The notes: generated from the letters alone by a model not told the origin. A DNA stretch of 62,978 bases from Chitinophaga pinensis (GCA_945863035.1 CAMAZH010000008.1:1-62978), one strand, 5' to 3'. Numbered from the stretch's first letter, positions 52,332 through 61,860 are shown. A program made the numbers and translations.

Positions 52332-54155
52332 CTATCTTCTTTCGTCTTTCGCACCGGATTTCTTTTTTCCTTTATTTTTTCGGGGGAGTTCATTCCAGTC
52401 CTGCTTTTTCACATCTGGCTTGGATATCTCCACCTGCAAAGGAATATTGTTATATTCAGAGTTGCTGAAAGAGTTGATGATGTCATTTTCGTGACGGCTG
52501 TCAACTTCGAAAAACGAGAAGCTTTTCAGGATATCGATTTTGCCAATTTCGATGTTGCGTTTACGGGTTTGCTCATTTATGAGGGATATCATGCGCCCTG
52601 CATTCATGCTGTCGCGTGAGCCCACATTAATAAAGAACCTGGAGAATTGCGATTTTTCTCTTCTCGAGTCGTCCTGGAAATCGTCCCGGGCCCGGCTCTT
52701 TTTTTCATCCTGGGAATGGTCTTTGGACCTGCTTTTTCTTCCTTCCTGAAAATCGTCGCGTGATCGGCTTCTTCTCCCATCCCTTGAAAAACCGCGGCTT
52801 TCCTCTTTGTAAACATCCCTGTCGGACTGATAAACATTAAGGTCGGGAGCATTCTTGTAGTACTCGAGAAAGCGATTGAATTCCAATGAAACAAGTCGTT
52901 TGATCAGGTTTTCGCGGTCGAGCCATTCCAACTTTTTATAAATAACAGGAAGGTATTGCTCAATACGGTTCTCGTCGACTTCGATATTTTCAAATTTATC
53001 GATCAGGTTGAAGAGCTGCTTTTCGCAGATGTCTTTTCCCAGAGGAACCGGTTTTTTTGTAAATTTCTTACCGATTATTCTTTCCAGTTCCTGAATTTTG
53101 CGGTTTTCACGGGTGTGTACGATGGCAATGGATGTGCCGTTCTTACTTGCCCTACCTGTTCTTCCGCTGCGGTGAATATAAACTTCAAGCTCATCGGGGA
53201 GGTTGAAGTTAATGATATGGGTGAGGTCGGTGACATCGAGTCCGCGGGCTGCCACATCGGTAGCAACAAGTATCTGTAGATGGCGAAGCCTGAAGCGGTT
53301 CATCACATGATCGCGCTGCTGCTGAGAAAGATCCCCGTGCAAGGAATCGGCATCATAGCCATCGGCAATGAGTTTCTCGGCAACTTCTTTGGTTTCCTGA
53401 CGGGTACGGCAAAAAACTATACCATAAATATTGGGGTTAATGTCAACAATACGCTTCAGAGCTGCGTAGCGGTCTTTTGCATGAACCATATAATATTCGT
53501 GCTGCACGTTTTCAGCGCCGGAATTTTTCTTTCCAACCGATATTTCTGCGGGATTGTTCATGTATTTCCGAGCCATCGAGGAAATTTCCTTTGGCATGGT
53601 TGCCGAAAACAACAGGGTTTGCTTCTCTTTGGGAGTCTCAGCCATGATGGTTTCCAGATCCTCCTTGAAACCCATGTTCAGCATTTCGTCGGCCTCATCG
53701 AGAACCAGCCATTTAATGTCGTTAATTTTCAGGACTTTTCTGTTGATAAGGTCAATAGCCCGCCCAGGCGTTCCGACAACAATCTGGCAGCCATCTTTGA
53801 GGGCGCGGATTTGTTTCGAAATGTCGGCCCCGCCATAAACAGCAGTGGAACGAAAACCTTTAAGAAATTTCGAGTAGTTGTCCAGGTCCTTGGTAATCTG
53901 AATGCAAAGCTCACGAGTTGGACAAAGCACAAGAGCTTCTACCTTTTTTGAATCCATGTTGGCCAGATGAATCAGCGGCAGGCCGAAAGCCGCAGTTTTT
54001 CCTGTTCCCGTCTGGGCCAAGGCGATCATGTCGCCACTGGAATTTAAAAGGGCAGGGATTGTTTTCTCCTGAATAGGAGTAGGCTGTTCGAATCCCATTT
54101 CTTCAATAGCCTTAATCAGTTCCTCACGGATACCGGTTTCTTTAAATGTAAGCAT
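52332..54155 (-). CDS. DEAD-box RNA helicase with RS-like repeats and DbpA-type RNA-binding domain
   Basis: The 607-aa protein has the full set: Q motif region GFEQPTPIQEKTIPAL, AQTGTGKTAAFGLP (I), PTRELCIQ (Ia), DEADEMLNMGF (II), SATMP (III), HGDLSQQQRD, ATDVAARGLDV and HRSGRTGRASKNG (VI). After the helicase core comes an Arg/Ser/Asp-rich linker with three imperfect repeats of the type GRRSRSRDDFQE (about 52670-52800), then a DbpA-like RRM (SRFFINVGSRDSMNAGRMISLINEQTRKRNIEIG) and a basic tail. It remodels rRNA or mRNA, probably in ribosome assembly or cold adaptation; the cold-shock gene lies just upstream. Confidence 0.95.
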   Translation of the reverse strand: MLTFKETGIREELIKAIEEMGFEQPTPIQEKTIPALLNSSGDMIALAQTGTGKTAAFGLPLIHLANMDSKKVEALVLCPTRELCIQITKDLDNYSKFLKGFRSTAVYGGADISKQIRALKDGCQIVVGTPGRAIDLINRKVLKINDIKWLVLDEADEMLNMGFKEDLETIMAETPKEKQTLLFSATMPKEISSMARKYMNNPAEISVGKKNSGAENVQHEYYMVHAKDRYAALKRIVDINPNIYGIVFCRTRQETKEVAEKLIADGYDADSLHGDLSQQQRDHVMNRFRLRHLQILVATDVAARGLDVTDLTHIINFNLPDELEVYIHRSGRTGRASKNGTSIAIVHTRENRKIQELERIIGKKFTKKPVPLGKDICEKQLFNLIDKFENIEVDENRIEQYLPVIYKKLEWLDRENLIKRLVSLEFNRFLEYYKNAPDLNVYQSDRDVYKEESRGFSRDGRRSRSRDDFQEGRKSRSKDHSQDEKKSRARDDFQDDSRREKSQFSRFFINVGSRDSMNAGRMISLINEQTRKRNIEIGKIDILKSFSFFEVDSRHENDIINSFSNSEYNNIPLQVEISKPDVKKQDWNELPRKNKGKKKSGAKDERR

Positions 54156-54339
54156 TATAAAATTTTTGTTATAGACCCGGAGTTGAACGTATTTATAGTA
54201 TTGACGGCAGGTCGCTGAGTAAATATTAATTTACCAGGATGAGGGTTTTGTAAAAAAAGACTTAGGTAATTCAATGCAAATACTTCCTTGTAAACAGGTT
54301 ACAAAGGTAATGTTATTTTGATGATTTACAACATAAATA

Positions 54340-54366
54340 AAAAAAGCCCCGCAGTTTGCGGGGCTT
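54340..54366 (-). terminator. Intrinsic terminator after the cold-shock gene
   Basis: A perfect 9-bp GC-rich stem AAGCCCCGC / GCGGGGCTT (54344-54352, 54358-54366) with a 5-nt loop is followed on the minus strand by a long T-run (complement of the A-run 54335-54345). It lies 31 nt after the stop and separates this gene from the DEAD-box helicase. Confidence 0.92.
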
Positions 54367-54397
54367 AAGATTAAAATCTCAATAATAAGTACTTAAA

Positions 54398-54589
54398 CTA
54401 TGACAGTTTAACGTTTACTGCATTTAATCCTTTTTTACCTTCTTGTAAGTCGAAAGTAACGCGATCATTTTCTCTGATTTCGTCTACAACTCCAGAAACA
54501 TGTACGAAATATTCTTCTTCAGTTTCTGTGTCTTTAATGAATCCATAACCTTTGGAGTCATTGAAAAATTTTACAATTCCTTCTTTCAT
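54398..54589 (-). CDS. cspA: Cold-shock domain protein (CspA family)
   Basis: The 63-aa single OB-fold protein has KEGIVKFFNDSKGYGFIKD (RNP1) and EEYFVHVSGV (RNP2), with the family ending GLNAVNVKL. It binds single-stranded nucleic acid and melts RNA structure. The gene has its own terminator downstream and a candidate promoter 27 nt upstream. It precedes a DEAD-box helicase on the same strand, a functionally sensible neighbour. Confidence 0.96.
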   Translation of the reverse strand: MKEGIVKFFNDSKGYGFIKDTETEEEYFVHVSGVVDEIRENDRVTFDLQEGKKGLNAVNVKLS

Positions 54590-54615
54590 TATAATATAAT
54601 TTTAAAAATAATGCA

Positions 54616-54623
54616 CAAATGTA
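54616..54623 (-). promoter_or_regulatory. Candidate -7 box of the cold-shock gene
   Basis: The minus strand reads TACATTTG, an exact TAnnTTTG match, 27 nt before the ATG. The predicted leader is only about 20 nt, unlike the long cold-sensing leader of E. coli cspA. The -33 element is not clear. The rest of 54624-54885 holds no gene. Confidence 0.4.
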
Positions 54624-54885
54624 TGTGTTAAATATGAATTTTACTAATTTTTTTCACATTAAAACTAAATAAAACCTCTTTATGTATACTTAGTCTAAAT
54701 TAACAGATTGTTAATAAGGCTATGTGAAACAAGGGTTTAGGCTTGAGAAGCGGGTATGTTTTTTCAATTGTTATTTTTTTGATTTCGGCTTGGGGAAGGG
54801 CTGTGAAATTTGGTTTGCTTTGACATTTAAAGTCGATTTTCCGGCAATCATCGTTTGAAAAAGGACCAATTAGGGCATCCTGAAT

Positions 54886-55758
54886 CTAATTCTTAAAGGG
54901 TTCGGTCATGATCGCGATCAGCGAATCGATATCTGCTTTATTATTTATTCCGAGGCTTTCAACCCAGTTCCCATAAATGGCGTTGGGGAGAACAATAAGT
55001 TTCCGCCCGAATTCGTCTTTTCTGGCTGAAACAGTGCTGTCACGTTGCCGAAAATTTGCCGTGTCCTCATAGAAATCGCCGATATTGTCGCCAACAAGCA
55101 TCACAATCCGAAAGTTTTCGGCTACTTTCATTCTCCGGGTTTCTTTGCTGTTTTCCTGCGTTCTTAAAAAGAAATGTAGGCTGTCGACCTGCGGGAAACC
55201 TTCGTCTTTCATGTTTTTGAGCGTGCCTTCATAAACCTGGTTCTGTTTGCGGTTGCTTATATAAAAGATGTTAAACCCTAGAGAATCGGCGAAATTCAAA
55301 AAATCAACCGCACCGGGAATCGGTTTTGCCAAGGCCAGATTGCACCATCCGTTCCAGAGGCTGTCATACGAAGCATTGATTTCATAGAGTCTGGCCTGAT
55401 AAGGACTGTTATCCAAAAGTGTTTCATCTATATCCAGTACGATTGCCATTCTCTTTTCTTTTGGATTCTTTATTTTAAGCAACTCAAGATAGTCGGAAGC
55501 AGCATTAAATGCCTGATGGCTCAAAGCCTTATATTCTGCCGTATAGTAATTGTATAAAACTGCATTTACAAAATAGTCATTGGAAAGGGCTTTTTCCTTT
55601 TTTTTATCGGGGGAGTTAGTGTTTTGAATGAAACTGCAGCTTGAAAAATGGCCGAGGAAGACAATTGACAGAAATAGGCATGTTAGCTTGATTGATTTTC
55701 TCACGGGGATAAATTTTTTGTAAAAATACAGATTTCTTTTATAACCCCTTCCAATCAT
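54886..55758 (-). CDS. 5'-nucleotidase/acid phosphatase, lipoprotein e(P4) family
   Basis: The 290-aa HAD-fold protein (class B/C acid phosphatase) has a signal and lipobox (FSSC, about Cys41 from the first ATG). Motif I is VLDIDETLLDNS (DxDxT), followed by GWCNLALAKPIPGAVDFLNFA, motif II FYISNRK and motif IV LVGDNIGDF. It dephosphorylates nucleoside monophosphates such as NMN at the cell surface in Haemophilus. The first ATG (55758) leaves an 18-residue basic stretch before RKSIKLTCLFLS; a GTG at 55704 gives a more usual signal peptide and may be the real start. Confidence 0.9.
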   Translation of the reverse strand: MIGRGYKRNLYFYKKFIPVRKSIKLTCLFLSIVFLGHFSSCSFIQNTNSPDKKKEKALSNDYFVNAVLYNYYTAEYKALSHQAFNAASDYLELLKIKNPKEKRMAIVLDIDETLLDNSPYQARLYEINASYDSLWNGWCNLALAKPIPGAVDFLNFADSLGFNIFYISNRKQNQVYEGTLKNMKDEGFPQVDSLHFFLRTQENSKETRRMKVAENFRIVMLVGDNIGDFYEDTANFRQRDSTVSARKDEFGRKLIVLPNAIYGNWVESLGINNKADIDSLIAIMTEPFKN

Positions 55759-55864
55759 TTAATGCACTCCAGAGTTTTTTCGGCACGAACATTTCTCTTT
55801 CCAATTCCTGAGCTTTTTCGCGGAAATTTTCATGTCTTAATGGTAGCAATCAGTCTTTCTTTGC

Positions 55865-55872
55865 TATTTTTG
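55865..55872 (+). promoter_or_regulatory. Candidate -7 box for the small membrane protein gene
   Basis: TATTTTTG matches TAnnTTTG exactly and ends 10 nt before the ATG at 55883, implying a very short leader. No clear -33 box. Confidence 0.3.
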
Positions 55873-55882
55873 CAAAAAAAAA

Positions 55883-56269
55883 ATGTTGATTCTCTCGGTT
55901 ATCTTGTTTATGGCGATTTTAGGAGCTGCGTTGTTCTTCACTTTTATAGCAGGCTTTTTCAAGGATGATGCAAAACCCGCTAAAAAGCTTTTTCCGCTTG
56001 GTTTCTCGGTAGACGCTCCTTTTTATATTCTGTTTTCCGGGTTGTTCCTCCCTTTCTTATTAATTGCAAGCGCATGGTCGCTTTATTACAGTTTGCGTTG
56101 GACTTTGTTGCTTTCATTTCTTTCATTGGTTGCATTGATTTATTCTTCCCTGAAATCCTATATATGGGGTGGGGCTAATCCTGGAAACAGGTTTTCAGTG
56201 GTTATTCAGATAGCCGGATTTATTGGAGGTGGGGTATCAATCATTATCCTGATCCTCCATTTTCAATAA
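55883..56269 (+). CDS. Small polytopic membrane protein
   Basis: The 128-aa protein has about four hydrophobic helices (LILSVILFMAILGAALFFTF, PFYILFSGLFLPFLLIASAW, WTLLLSFLSLVALIY, FSVVIQIAGFIGGGVSIIIL) with short loops and a KDDAKPAKK cytosolic segment. No family or catalytic motif was recognised. It is divergent from the acid phosphatase gene, and the desaturase follows 228 nt later. Confidence 0.72.
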   Translation: MLILSVILFMAILGAALFFTFIAGFFKDDAKPAKKLFPLGFSVDAPFYILFSGLFLPFLLIASAWSLYYSLRWTLLLSFLSLVALIYSSLKSYIWGGANPGNRFSVVIQIAGFIGGGVSIIILILHFQ

Positions 56270-56497
56270 AAGAGAACAGTAATCACAACTGAGGGTTTCT
56301 TCCGGAAGTGTTGACACTAACGGTCTTATTTATAGCTCATTTAAGATGCGTTTGTTGGTATGGGGTGATTCAGGATGGGATTAGAATTGTTTATTGTTTC
56401 CGAAATAAACAAAAGCTGCAATACTTTGTTATGTTTAAGATTCTTTGTGTCGGGGAAGTTCGTTTAGTATTAATTATAGTATCAATAGAAATTGGAA

Positions 56498-57604
56498 ATG
56501 CAGGAAAACACAGTAAAATTTCCCAAGAGCAGTGCTAATGATTTTGTGAGCGTACTCAGAAAGCGTGTCTCAGACTATTTCGAAACCGGAAAAATCTCTC
56601 GATTTGCAAATTTCAGTATGGTTTTGAAGTCAGTAGCAATTTTGTCGATCTACCTTATCCCTTACTTTACTATATTAACCGCAGGAATTACTGATCCCTG
56701 GTCGGTTTTAGGCTTATGGATTATCATGGGGATCGGAAGTGCTGGTATTGGACTTTCGATTATGCATGATGCGAATCACGGATCCTATTCAAAAAACCAA
56801 AAGGTCAACAAGTTTTTGGGGTACCTCCTGAATTTTATCGGGGGAAGCGCGGTTAACTGGAAGCTTCAGCACAATTACCTTCATCACGGGTATACCAATG
56901 TGGATGGGATGGACGAGGATATCGATCCGGGTGTTGTTATGCGCCTTTCCCCTCACAAGAAAAGACTGAAGATTCATCGCTGGCAGCATATTTATGGATG
57001 GTTTCTTTATGGCCTGATGACACTCTCATGGGTTACAGCCAAAGACTATGCCCAATTGAAGCGCTACCGGGAAAAAGGTTTGCTTGTTAAGCAGAACCGC
57101 TCTTACCGCTGGCTCCTTGTGGAGTTGATCATTTCAAAGGCTTTTTTCTATGGGTATCTGCTGGTGCTGCCCATTATTTTCTCTGCAGTTGTCTGGTGGC
57201 AGACCCTCATATTCTTTGTCCTTATGCATTACCTGCAGGGTTTTATTCTTACTGTTGTGTTTCAGCCCGCTCATGTTATGCCTACAACAAATTACCCGTT
57301 GCCTGACGGAGAAGGAAACCTTGAAAACAATTGGGCAATTCATCAGCTGCTGACCACAAGCGACTTCTCACCAAAAAGCCGCGTTTTTTCCTGGTATGTA
57401 GGGGGATTGAATTATCAGATCGAACATCATCTCTTTCCTAATATCTGTCACATCCATTATCGGAAGATCTCGCACCTCGTAAAGGAAACCGCTCAGGAAT
57501 ACGGAATTCCCTACAATGTTCAGGTTAATTTTATTGTCGCCCTGATCAATCATGGCAGAATGCTCAAAAAACTCGGGCGGTGTGATACGGTAACGGCAAT
57601 CTAA
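56498..57604 (+). CDS. Membrane fatty-acid desaturase
   Basis: The protein is 368 aa from the ATG at 56498; an in-frame TTG two codons earlier is unlikely. The three histidine boxes of the FA desaturase superfamily are present: HDANHGSYS (HxxxH), HNYLHHGYTN (HxxHH) and QIEHHLFPNI (QxxHH). Membrane pairs lie between them. The QxxHH third box is typical of front-end (delta-5/delta-6 acyl-lipid) desaturases, but no cytochrome b5 domain is fused. It uses a diiron centre, O2 and ferredoxin or similar electrons to introduce a double bond, tuning membrane fluidity. The stop overlaps the stop of the convergent gene. Confidence 0.93.
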   Translation: MQENTVKFPKSSANDFVSVLRKRVSDYFETGKISRFANFSMVLKSVAILSIYLIPYFTILTAGITDPWSVLGLWIIMGIGSAGIGLSIMHDANHGSYSKNQKVNKFLGYLLNFIGGSAVNWKLQHNYLHHGYTNVDGMDEDIDPGVVMRLSPHKKRLKIHRWQHIYGWFLYGLMTLSWVTAKDYAQLKRYREKGLLVKQNRSYRWLLVELIISKAFFYGYLLVLPIIFSAVVWWQTLIFFVLMHYLQGFILTVVFQPAHVMPTTNYPLPDGEGNLENNWAIHQLLTTSDFSPKSRVFSWYVGGLNYQIEHHLFPNICHIHYRKISHLVKETAQEYGIPYNVQVNFIVALINHGRMLKKLGRCDTVTAI

Positions 57605-58209
57605 ATCGTCAAAGCTGCTTTTTCCCTGTTTTTTATGGCAACGAGAACCTCGCGTTTCAGGAACCATACATTCAGGTCCTCCTTGTCGTCATACCAGTGA
57701 TGATAAATTTCGAAACCCACGTATTGATAGAGTTTTAGATTTCTCTCCACCGTTGTCTCAATAAGGATCGGGAGATTGTATTCGAGGGATTTTTCATCCA
57801 GCAGGCTCCTGATTTCAGCCAGACCTCGCAGTCCCCTTATTTGTGGATTATTCCCCAACAACCAAACGTAAATATAGTCGATTCCCTGTGGACGCAGGCT
57901 CTCGATGTATTTCTCCCTCTTTTGAATACTTGGCGCTTTCGAGGGCTTGATGCAAAGCATGAACATCCTGAAATATCTCCAGAAATCGTAAAGGTTCATT
58001 TTATGGACGCTCTTTCTGTAATAGATCATTGAGGTGCTATGATCGGAAGAAATAAATACTCCATTGTATTTGCTTACAAGATCGTATGCGTATTCTGTCA
58101 TGATCCTAAGCTTCTTCTCCGTGTTCCCTTTCTTTATTGTTCTTAAAACCCGGGGGTTATCCAGAAATGCTTTGGAAAGCATATCTACAATCATTTCTCT
58201 TTGGTCCAT
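57601..58209 (-). CDS. GNAT-like protein
   Basis: The 202-aa protein has a GNAT-like order: SKAFLDNPRV at the N-terminus, YIYVWLLGNNPQIRGLRGLAEIRSLLDEKS (a loop resembling the acetyl-CoA-binding Q/RxxGxG/A region) and ILIETTVERNLKLYQYVGFEIYHHWYDD (the YxxxGF signature near the end). It may acetylate a small molecule or protein amine; no substrate can be suggested. Its TAG stop (57603-57601) overlaps the TAA stop of the desaturase (57602-57604). Confidence 0.75.
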   Translation of the reverse strand: MDQREMIVDMLSKAFLDNPRVLRTIKKGNTEKKLRIMTEYAYDLVSKYNGVFISSDHSTSMIYYRKSVHKMNLYDFWRYFRMFMLCIKPSKAPSIQKREKYIESLRPQGIDYIYVWLLGNNPQIRGLRGLAEIRSLLDEKSLEYNLPILIETTVERNLKLYQYVGFEIYHHWYDDKEDLNVWFLKREVLVAIKNREKAALTI

Positions 58210-58402
58210 GTTGTTTATTTTGTGAAACCGACACCTTAAAAAGGTAATCAGGCTATAAATATACCCATTCCGGTTTAATAATGTGAAATCAATTCATGAA
58301 GATCTTATTTTCGGGATTTTTGAAGAACTATCCCAGATTTATTTCGTAACAAGTTTTAAATTATTTAATATATTGAGCAAAATTAAATGGGAGAATAAAA
58401 AC

Positions 58403-61400
58403 GTGCGAAAATCAAGTTCAAAAATTTTATTGCTTCTGCTAAGCCTGATGCTCATCCTTCCTTCCAGAGGGCTGAATGCACAGATTTCATTTGCCAGAGG
58501 AGCCGAATATAAATTCCTGAAAGGAAAAGATGCTGTAACACTTTCCGCGACATGGAATTCCCCCGGGTTCAATGATTCCGGATGGGCTACGGGAATAGCT
58601 CCATTCCGCTACGGGGATGGCGTAGGAGGTACATTGCTGAGTGATATGCTGGATAACTATTCAACTTTATATGTAAGGGGGAGTTTTACTGTAAGCAATG
58701 CTGAGTTTATCGAGGAGATAACGATTGCTGCTGATTTTGACGATGGGTTTATCCTTTGGATTAATGGCAATATAGCGGCAAGCGAAAATGCTCCGTCCTC
58801 TCCCGCCTATAATTCCTTTTCTACAGACCTCAGGGAGTCGGGATTTTTAAGCACTTATACTGTCCCGGCAGAGTCGGTGAACTTAATCGATGGGGTTAAT
58901 ACTATTGCCGTCCAGGGGTTTAATACAACCCTTACAAGTTCCGATTTTTATTTCGACATGAGTATAAACGCTGAAACGACCTTGCCTCCACTCCCCCGAG
59001 TGGCGCACGAACCCGTTTTCAGTCACAAGGGTGGATTTTATGCTGTTCCTTTTACAATTTCAATTTCATCGCCTGGTCCTGAGTACACTGTAACCTATAC
59101 CCTCGACGGCAGCAATCCGGAAACTTCACCTACCCGAATTCAGGCAGGAAATTCAGTGGACGTATTGATCGATCCATTATCTTCGGTCGGTCGCCCTATT
59201 ACCCCTGCAGTAATTGTGAGGGCAGCGCTTACAGGAGGAGTCGATCTCCGGCCATCATTCCCGGAGGGGAGAACCTATATTTTTACTTCGGAGGTGATCC
59301 AACAGTCGGCTCCCGGGGACATTTGGCCCTCGACAAATGTAAACGGCCAGATAATTGACCTTCCAATGGATTCCAAGGTCGCAAACGATCCTCGGTATTC
59401 GGATAAGTTGGATTATAGTCTGAAAGCCATTCCAAGCGTCTCCATAATAACTGATATAAAAAGTCTGTTTGATCCTGCTTTGGGGATTTATGTCAATGCA
59501 GAAGGCCATGGCGAAGAATGGGAAAGGGAATGCTCGGCTGAATTGATTAATCCGGATGGAAGTGAGGGCTTCCAGATTAATGCGGGATTGCGTATTCGAG
59601 GCGGGTGGAGTCGGCACGACAACTACCCTAAGCATGCCTTCCGTTTGTTTTTTCGCTCCGATTACGGGGAATCAAAGTTGGATTACCCCTTATTTGGTGA
59701 TGAGGGTGTTTCCAAATTCGACAAGATCGATTTCCGGTGTGAGCAAAATTATTCCTGGGCTAATGCGGGCTCGGGTGGACCTTCTGAACACAACACGGCT
59801 ATCCGTGAGGTTTTCTCCAGGGATACGCAGCGCGACATGGGGCAGCCCTATTCGAGAAGCAGGTACTATCATCTTTATCTAAACGGAATGTATTGGGGTT
59901 TGTATCAAAGCCAGGAACGAACAGAGGCGAATTTCGCCGCCAGCTATCTCGATGGTGACGACAGCGATTACGATGTGGTTAAGGTAAATACGGAAAACTT
60001 TAATTATGTAATCGAAGCCACCGATGGGACACTTGATACATGGCAGACTATATGGAACCTTTGTTCCGTCGGTTTTGAATCAAACACGAACTATTATTTG
60101 CTTGAGGGCAAAAACAGTAATGGTGTAAGGGTAGAGGGAGCTCCTGTGCTTGTTGATATTGATAATCTGATCGATTATATGATGGTGATTTTTTACACCG
60201 GTAACTTTGACTCCCCAACCTCTTCTTTTGGCGGGAATAAGGGTTGCAATAATTTCTTCGCAATTTCGAATCGTGTAAAACAAGATCGGGGATTTATTTT
60301 TTGCGCCCACGATGCCGAACACTCGCTGATGTCTGATGCTCTGAGTCCGGGAATCGGGTTGGAGGAAGACCGGGTTAACCTTGCAAGTCGTACCGATGGC
60401 AATCAGATGGAGGTTTACGACTTTCAGCGCTTTCATCCCCAGTGGCTGCACGAGAAACTCACGAAGAATGCTGAGTACCGCATGAGGTTTGCCGATAGGG
60501 CTTATACCTATTTCCGTCCGGGTAATGTGTTGTCGCCAGAAGCTTGCAAAGCAAGATTTGACGCCAGGGCAGTCACTATTGAGGATGCAATTATTGCCGA
60601 ATCGGCCCGATGGGGAGATTCCAAAGGAACCTTTCCGGTACGAACCAAAGACGATCACTGGATTCCGGAACTGAATGAAGTCCGAAGCGTGTTTTTCCCC
60701 GGCAGGGATCAGATTATTAAAGACCAACTTGAATTCGCAAATCTTTTGCCTGCCTTGCAGCCTTCTATAATAAAGTCTAATGGAGTTGCGGTGACTTCCG
60801 AAAGTATCCCTTTCGAGGGTTCAACGCTTATTGCTCTTAAAAATCCGCAAGCTCAGGGTCTTGTATATTATACTTTGGATAATTCAGATCCAAGGTCACC
60901 CGGAGGAGCAATAAGTCCCACCGCCATAAAATGGACCGAGGGAAACGATTTCACCCAAAATTTCTCTTCCACCCTAAAAACCAGAGTTTACAACGCAGGT
61001 ATTTGGAGTGCAATGAACTTTACAACGCTTTTGAAAACCAATGAGGATTTTACAAATCTCAAAGTAACGGAGCTGATGTATCATCCCCCGGATATTATAA
61101 ACGGAGTGGATACTGTTTTCGGCACATCCCTCGAGTTTATCGAATTTAAGAATACAGGAAACACCAATCTCAATATTTCTGGTATGAAACTCGATTCGGC
61201 AGTTCGTTGTGTGTTTCCTGAAAATACAATTTTAGGTCCACAGCAATTTTTCGTTGCCGCCTCAAAGCCCGGCGCTTTTACAAGCTTTTATGGCATGCCT
61301 CCCTCAGCCAATTTTTCCGGAAATCTGTCCAATGCAGGAGAATATGTTTTGCTTACCGACTCGCAGGGCATCCCTGTGATTTCCTTTATTTATAGCGATA

Positions 61401-61819
61401 AGTTGCCCTGGCCGGTTGAAGCTGACGGGGACGGAAACTCTCTTAATTCGGTTGATGTTAATCCAACGGGAAACCCTAATGACTACCGGTATTGGAAAGC
61501 TTCAAACGTAAAATTCGGCACTCCCTTCGCCAATGATGGGTTGGTAGCTGTTGAAGAGGCTGTTGTTGAAGATATTAATGTTGCAATCTACCCTAATCCC
61601 ACAAGTGACTTACTGAACATTTCGTTCAATTCCGAAATGGAATATAATAATGTAAGAGTTAAGATATATAATATGGGAGGAGTATTGCTGTACCATAAAG
61701 AGTTGAACCCGGAAAGCCCAATACGATTAAGTGATTATGGTATAATCCCAGGGGTTTACCTGGTGCGATTGGAGGGAAAGAATTTTTTGATTTCCCGAAG
61801 ACTGGTTGTTACTTATTAA
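58403..61819 (+). CDS. T9SS-exported CotH-kinase/lamin-tail-domain protein
   Basis: The protein is about 1138 aa from a GTG at 58403, which starts the signal peptide RKSSSKILLLLLSLMLILPSRGLNAQ; the frame has no ATG and extends to another GTG at 58283. In order: a carbohydrate-binding-like N-terminal sandwich (FARGAEYKFLKGKDA), a chitobiase-C-type domain (TVTYTLDGSNPETSP), a CotH domain (GLRIRGGWSRHDNYPKHAFRLFF to LNGMYWGLYQSQERTE), a second chitobiase-C-like repeat (VYYTLDNSDPRSPGG), a lamin-tail domain (TELMYHPPD, EFIEFKNTGN) and a T9SS sorting domain (AIYPNPTSDLL to GVYLVRLEG). CotH proteins are atypical protein kinases in Bacillus spores; here it would be extracellular. Confidence 0.9.
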   Translation: MRKSSSKILLLLLSLMLILPSRGLNAQISFARGAEYKFLKGKDAVTLSATWNSPGFNDSGWATGIAPFRYGDGVGGTLLSDMLDNYSTLYVRGSFTVSNAEFIEEITIAADFDDGFILWINGNIAASENAPSSPAYNSFSTDLRESGFLSTYTVPAESVNLIDGVNTIAVQGFNTTLTSSDFYFDMSINAETTLPPLPRVAHEPVFSHKGGFYAVPFTISISSPGPEYTVTYTLDGSNPETSPTRIQAGNSVDVLIDPLSSVGRPITPAVIVRAALTGGVDLRPSFPEGRTYIFTSEVIQQSAPGDIWPSTNVNGQIIDLPMDSKVANDPRYSDKLDYSLKAIPSVSIITDIKSLFDPALGIYVNAEGHGEEWERECSAELINPDGSEGFQINAGLRIRGGWSRHDNYPKHAFRLFFRSDYGESKLDYPLFGDEGVSKFDKIDFRCEQNYSWANAGSGGPSEHNTAIREVFSRDTQRDMGQPYSRSRYYHLYLNGMYWGLYQSQERTEANFAASYLDGDDSDYDVVKVNTENFNYVIEATDGTLDTWQTIWNLCSVGFESNTNYYLLEGKNSNGVRVEGAPVLVDIDNLIDYMMVIFYTGNFDSPTSSFGGNKGCNNFFAISNRVKQDRGFIFCAHDAEHSLMSDALSPGIGLEEDRVNLASRTDGNQMEVYDFQRFHPQWLHEKLTKNAEYRMRFADRAYTYFRPGNVLSPEACKARFDARAVTIEDAIIAESARWGDSKGTFPVRTKDDHWIPELNEVRSVFFPGRDQIIKDQLEFANLLPALQPSIIKSNGVAVTSESIPFEGSTLIALKNPQAQGLVYYTLDNSDPRSPGGAISPTAIKWTEGNDFTQNFSSTLKTRVYNAGIWSAMNFTTLLKTNEDFTNLKVTELMYHPPDIINGVDTVFGTSLEFIEFKNTGNTNLNISGMKLDSAVRCVFPENTILGPQQFFVAASKPGAFTSFYGMPPSANFSGNLSNAGEYVLLTDSQGIPVISFIYSDKLPWPVEADGDGNSLNSVDVNPTGNPNDYRYWKASNVKFGTPFANDGLVAVEEAVVEDINVAIYPNPTSDLLNISFNSEMEYNNVRVKIYNMGGVLLYHKELNPESPIRLSDYGIIPGVYLVRLEGKNFLISRRLVVTY

Positions 61820-61860
61820 TATTAAATTCAGTTTAGGGGGATTGTTGATTTTTGTATAAA

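Noticed and set aside
54770-54860. Possible third copy of the TIR element (CTTTGACATTTAAAG)
   Set aside because: Only the TTTGACA word is shared; the internal blocks and second TIR are absent.
54590-54885. Long cold-sensing 5' leader for the cold-shock gene
   Set aside because: A good TAnnTTTG box lies only 27 nt before the ATG, so a long leader is unlikely; no stable fold was evident by eye.
58281-58402. Long N-terminal extension of the CotH protein from GTG 58283
   Set aside because: The first 40 residues do not form a signal peptide and precede one; the GTG at 58403 gives a normal Sec signal. The ATG at 58281 is out of frame.
59255-60727. Antisense open frames within the CotH gene
   Set aside because: Shadows of the real plus-strand gene; no start context or domain.
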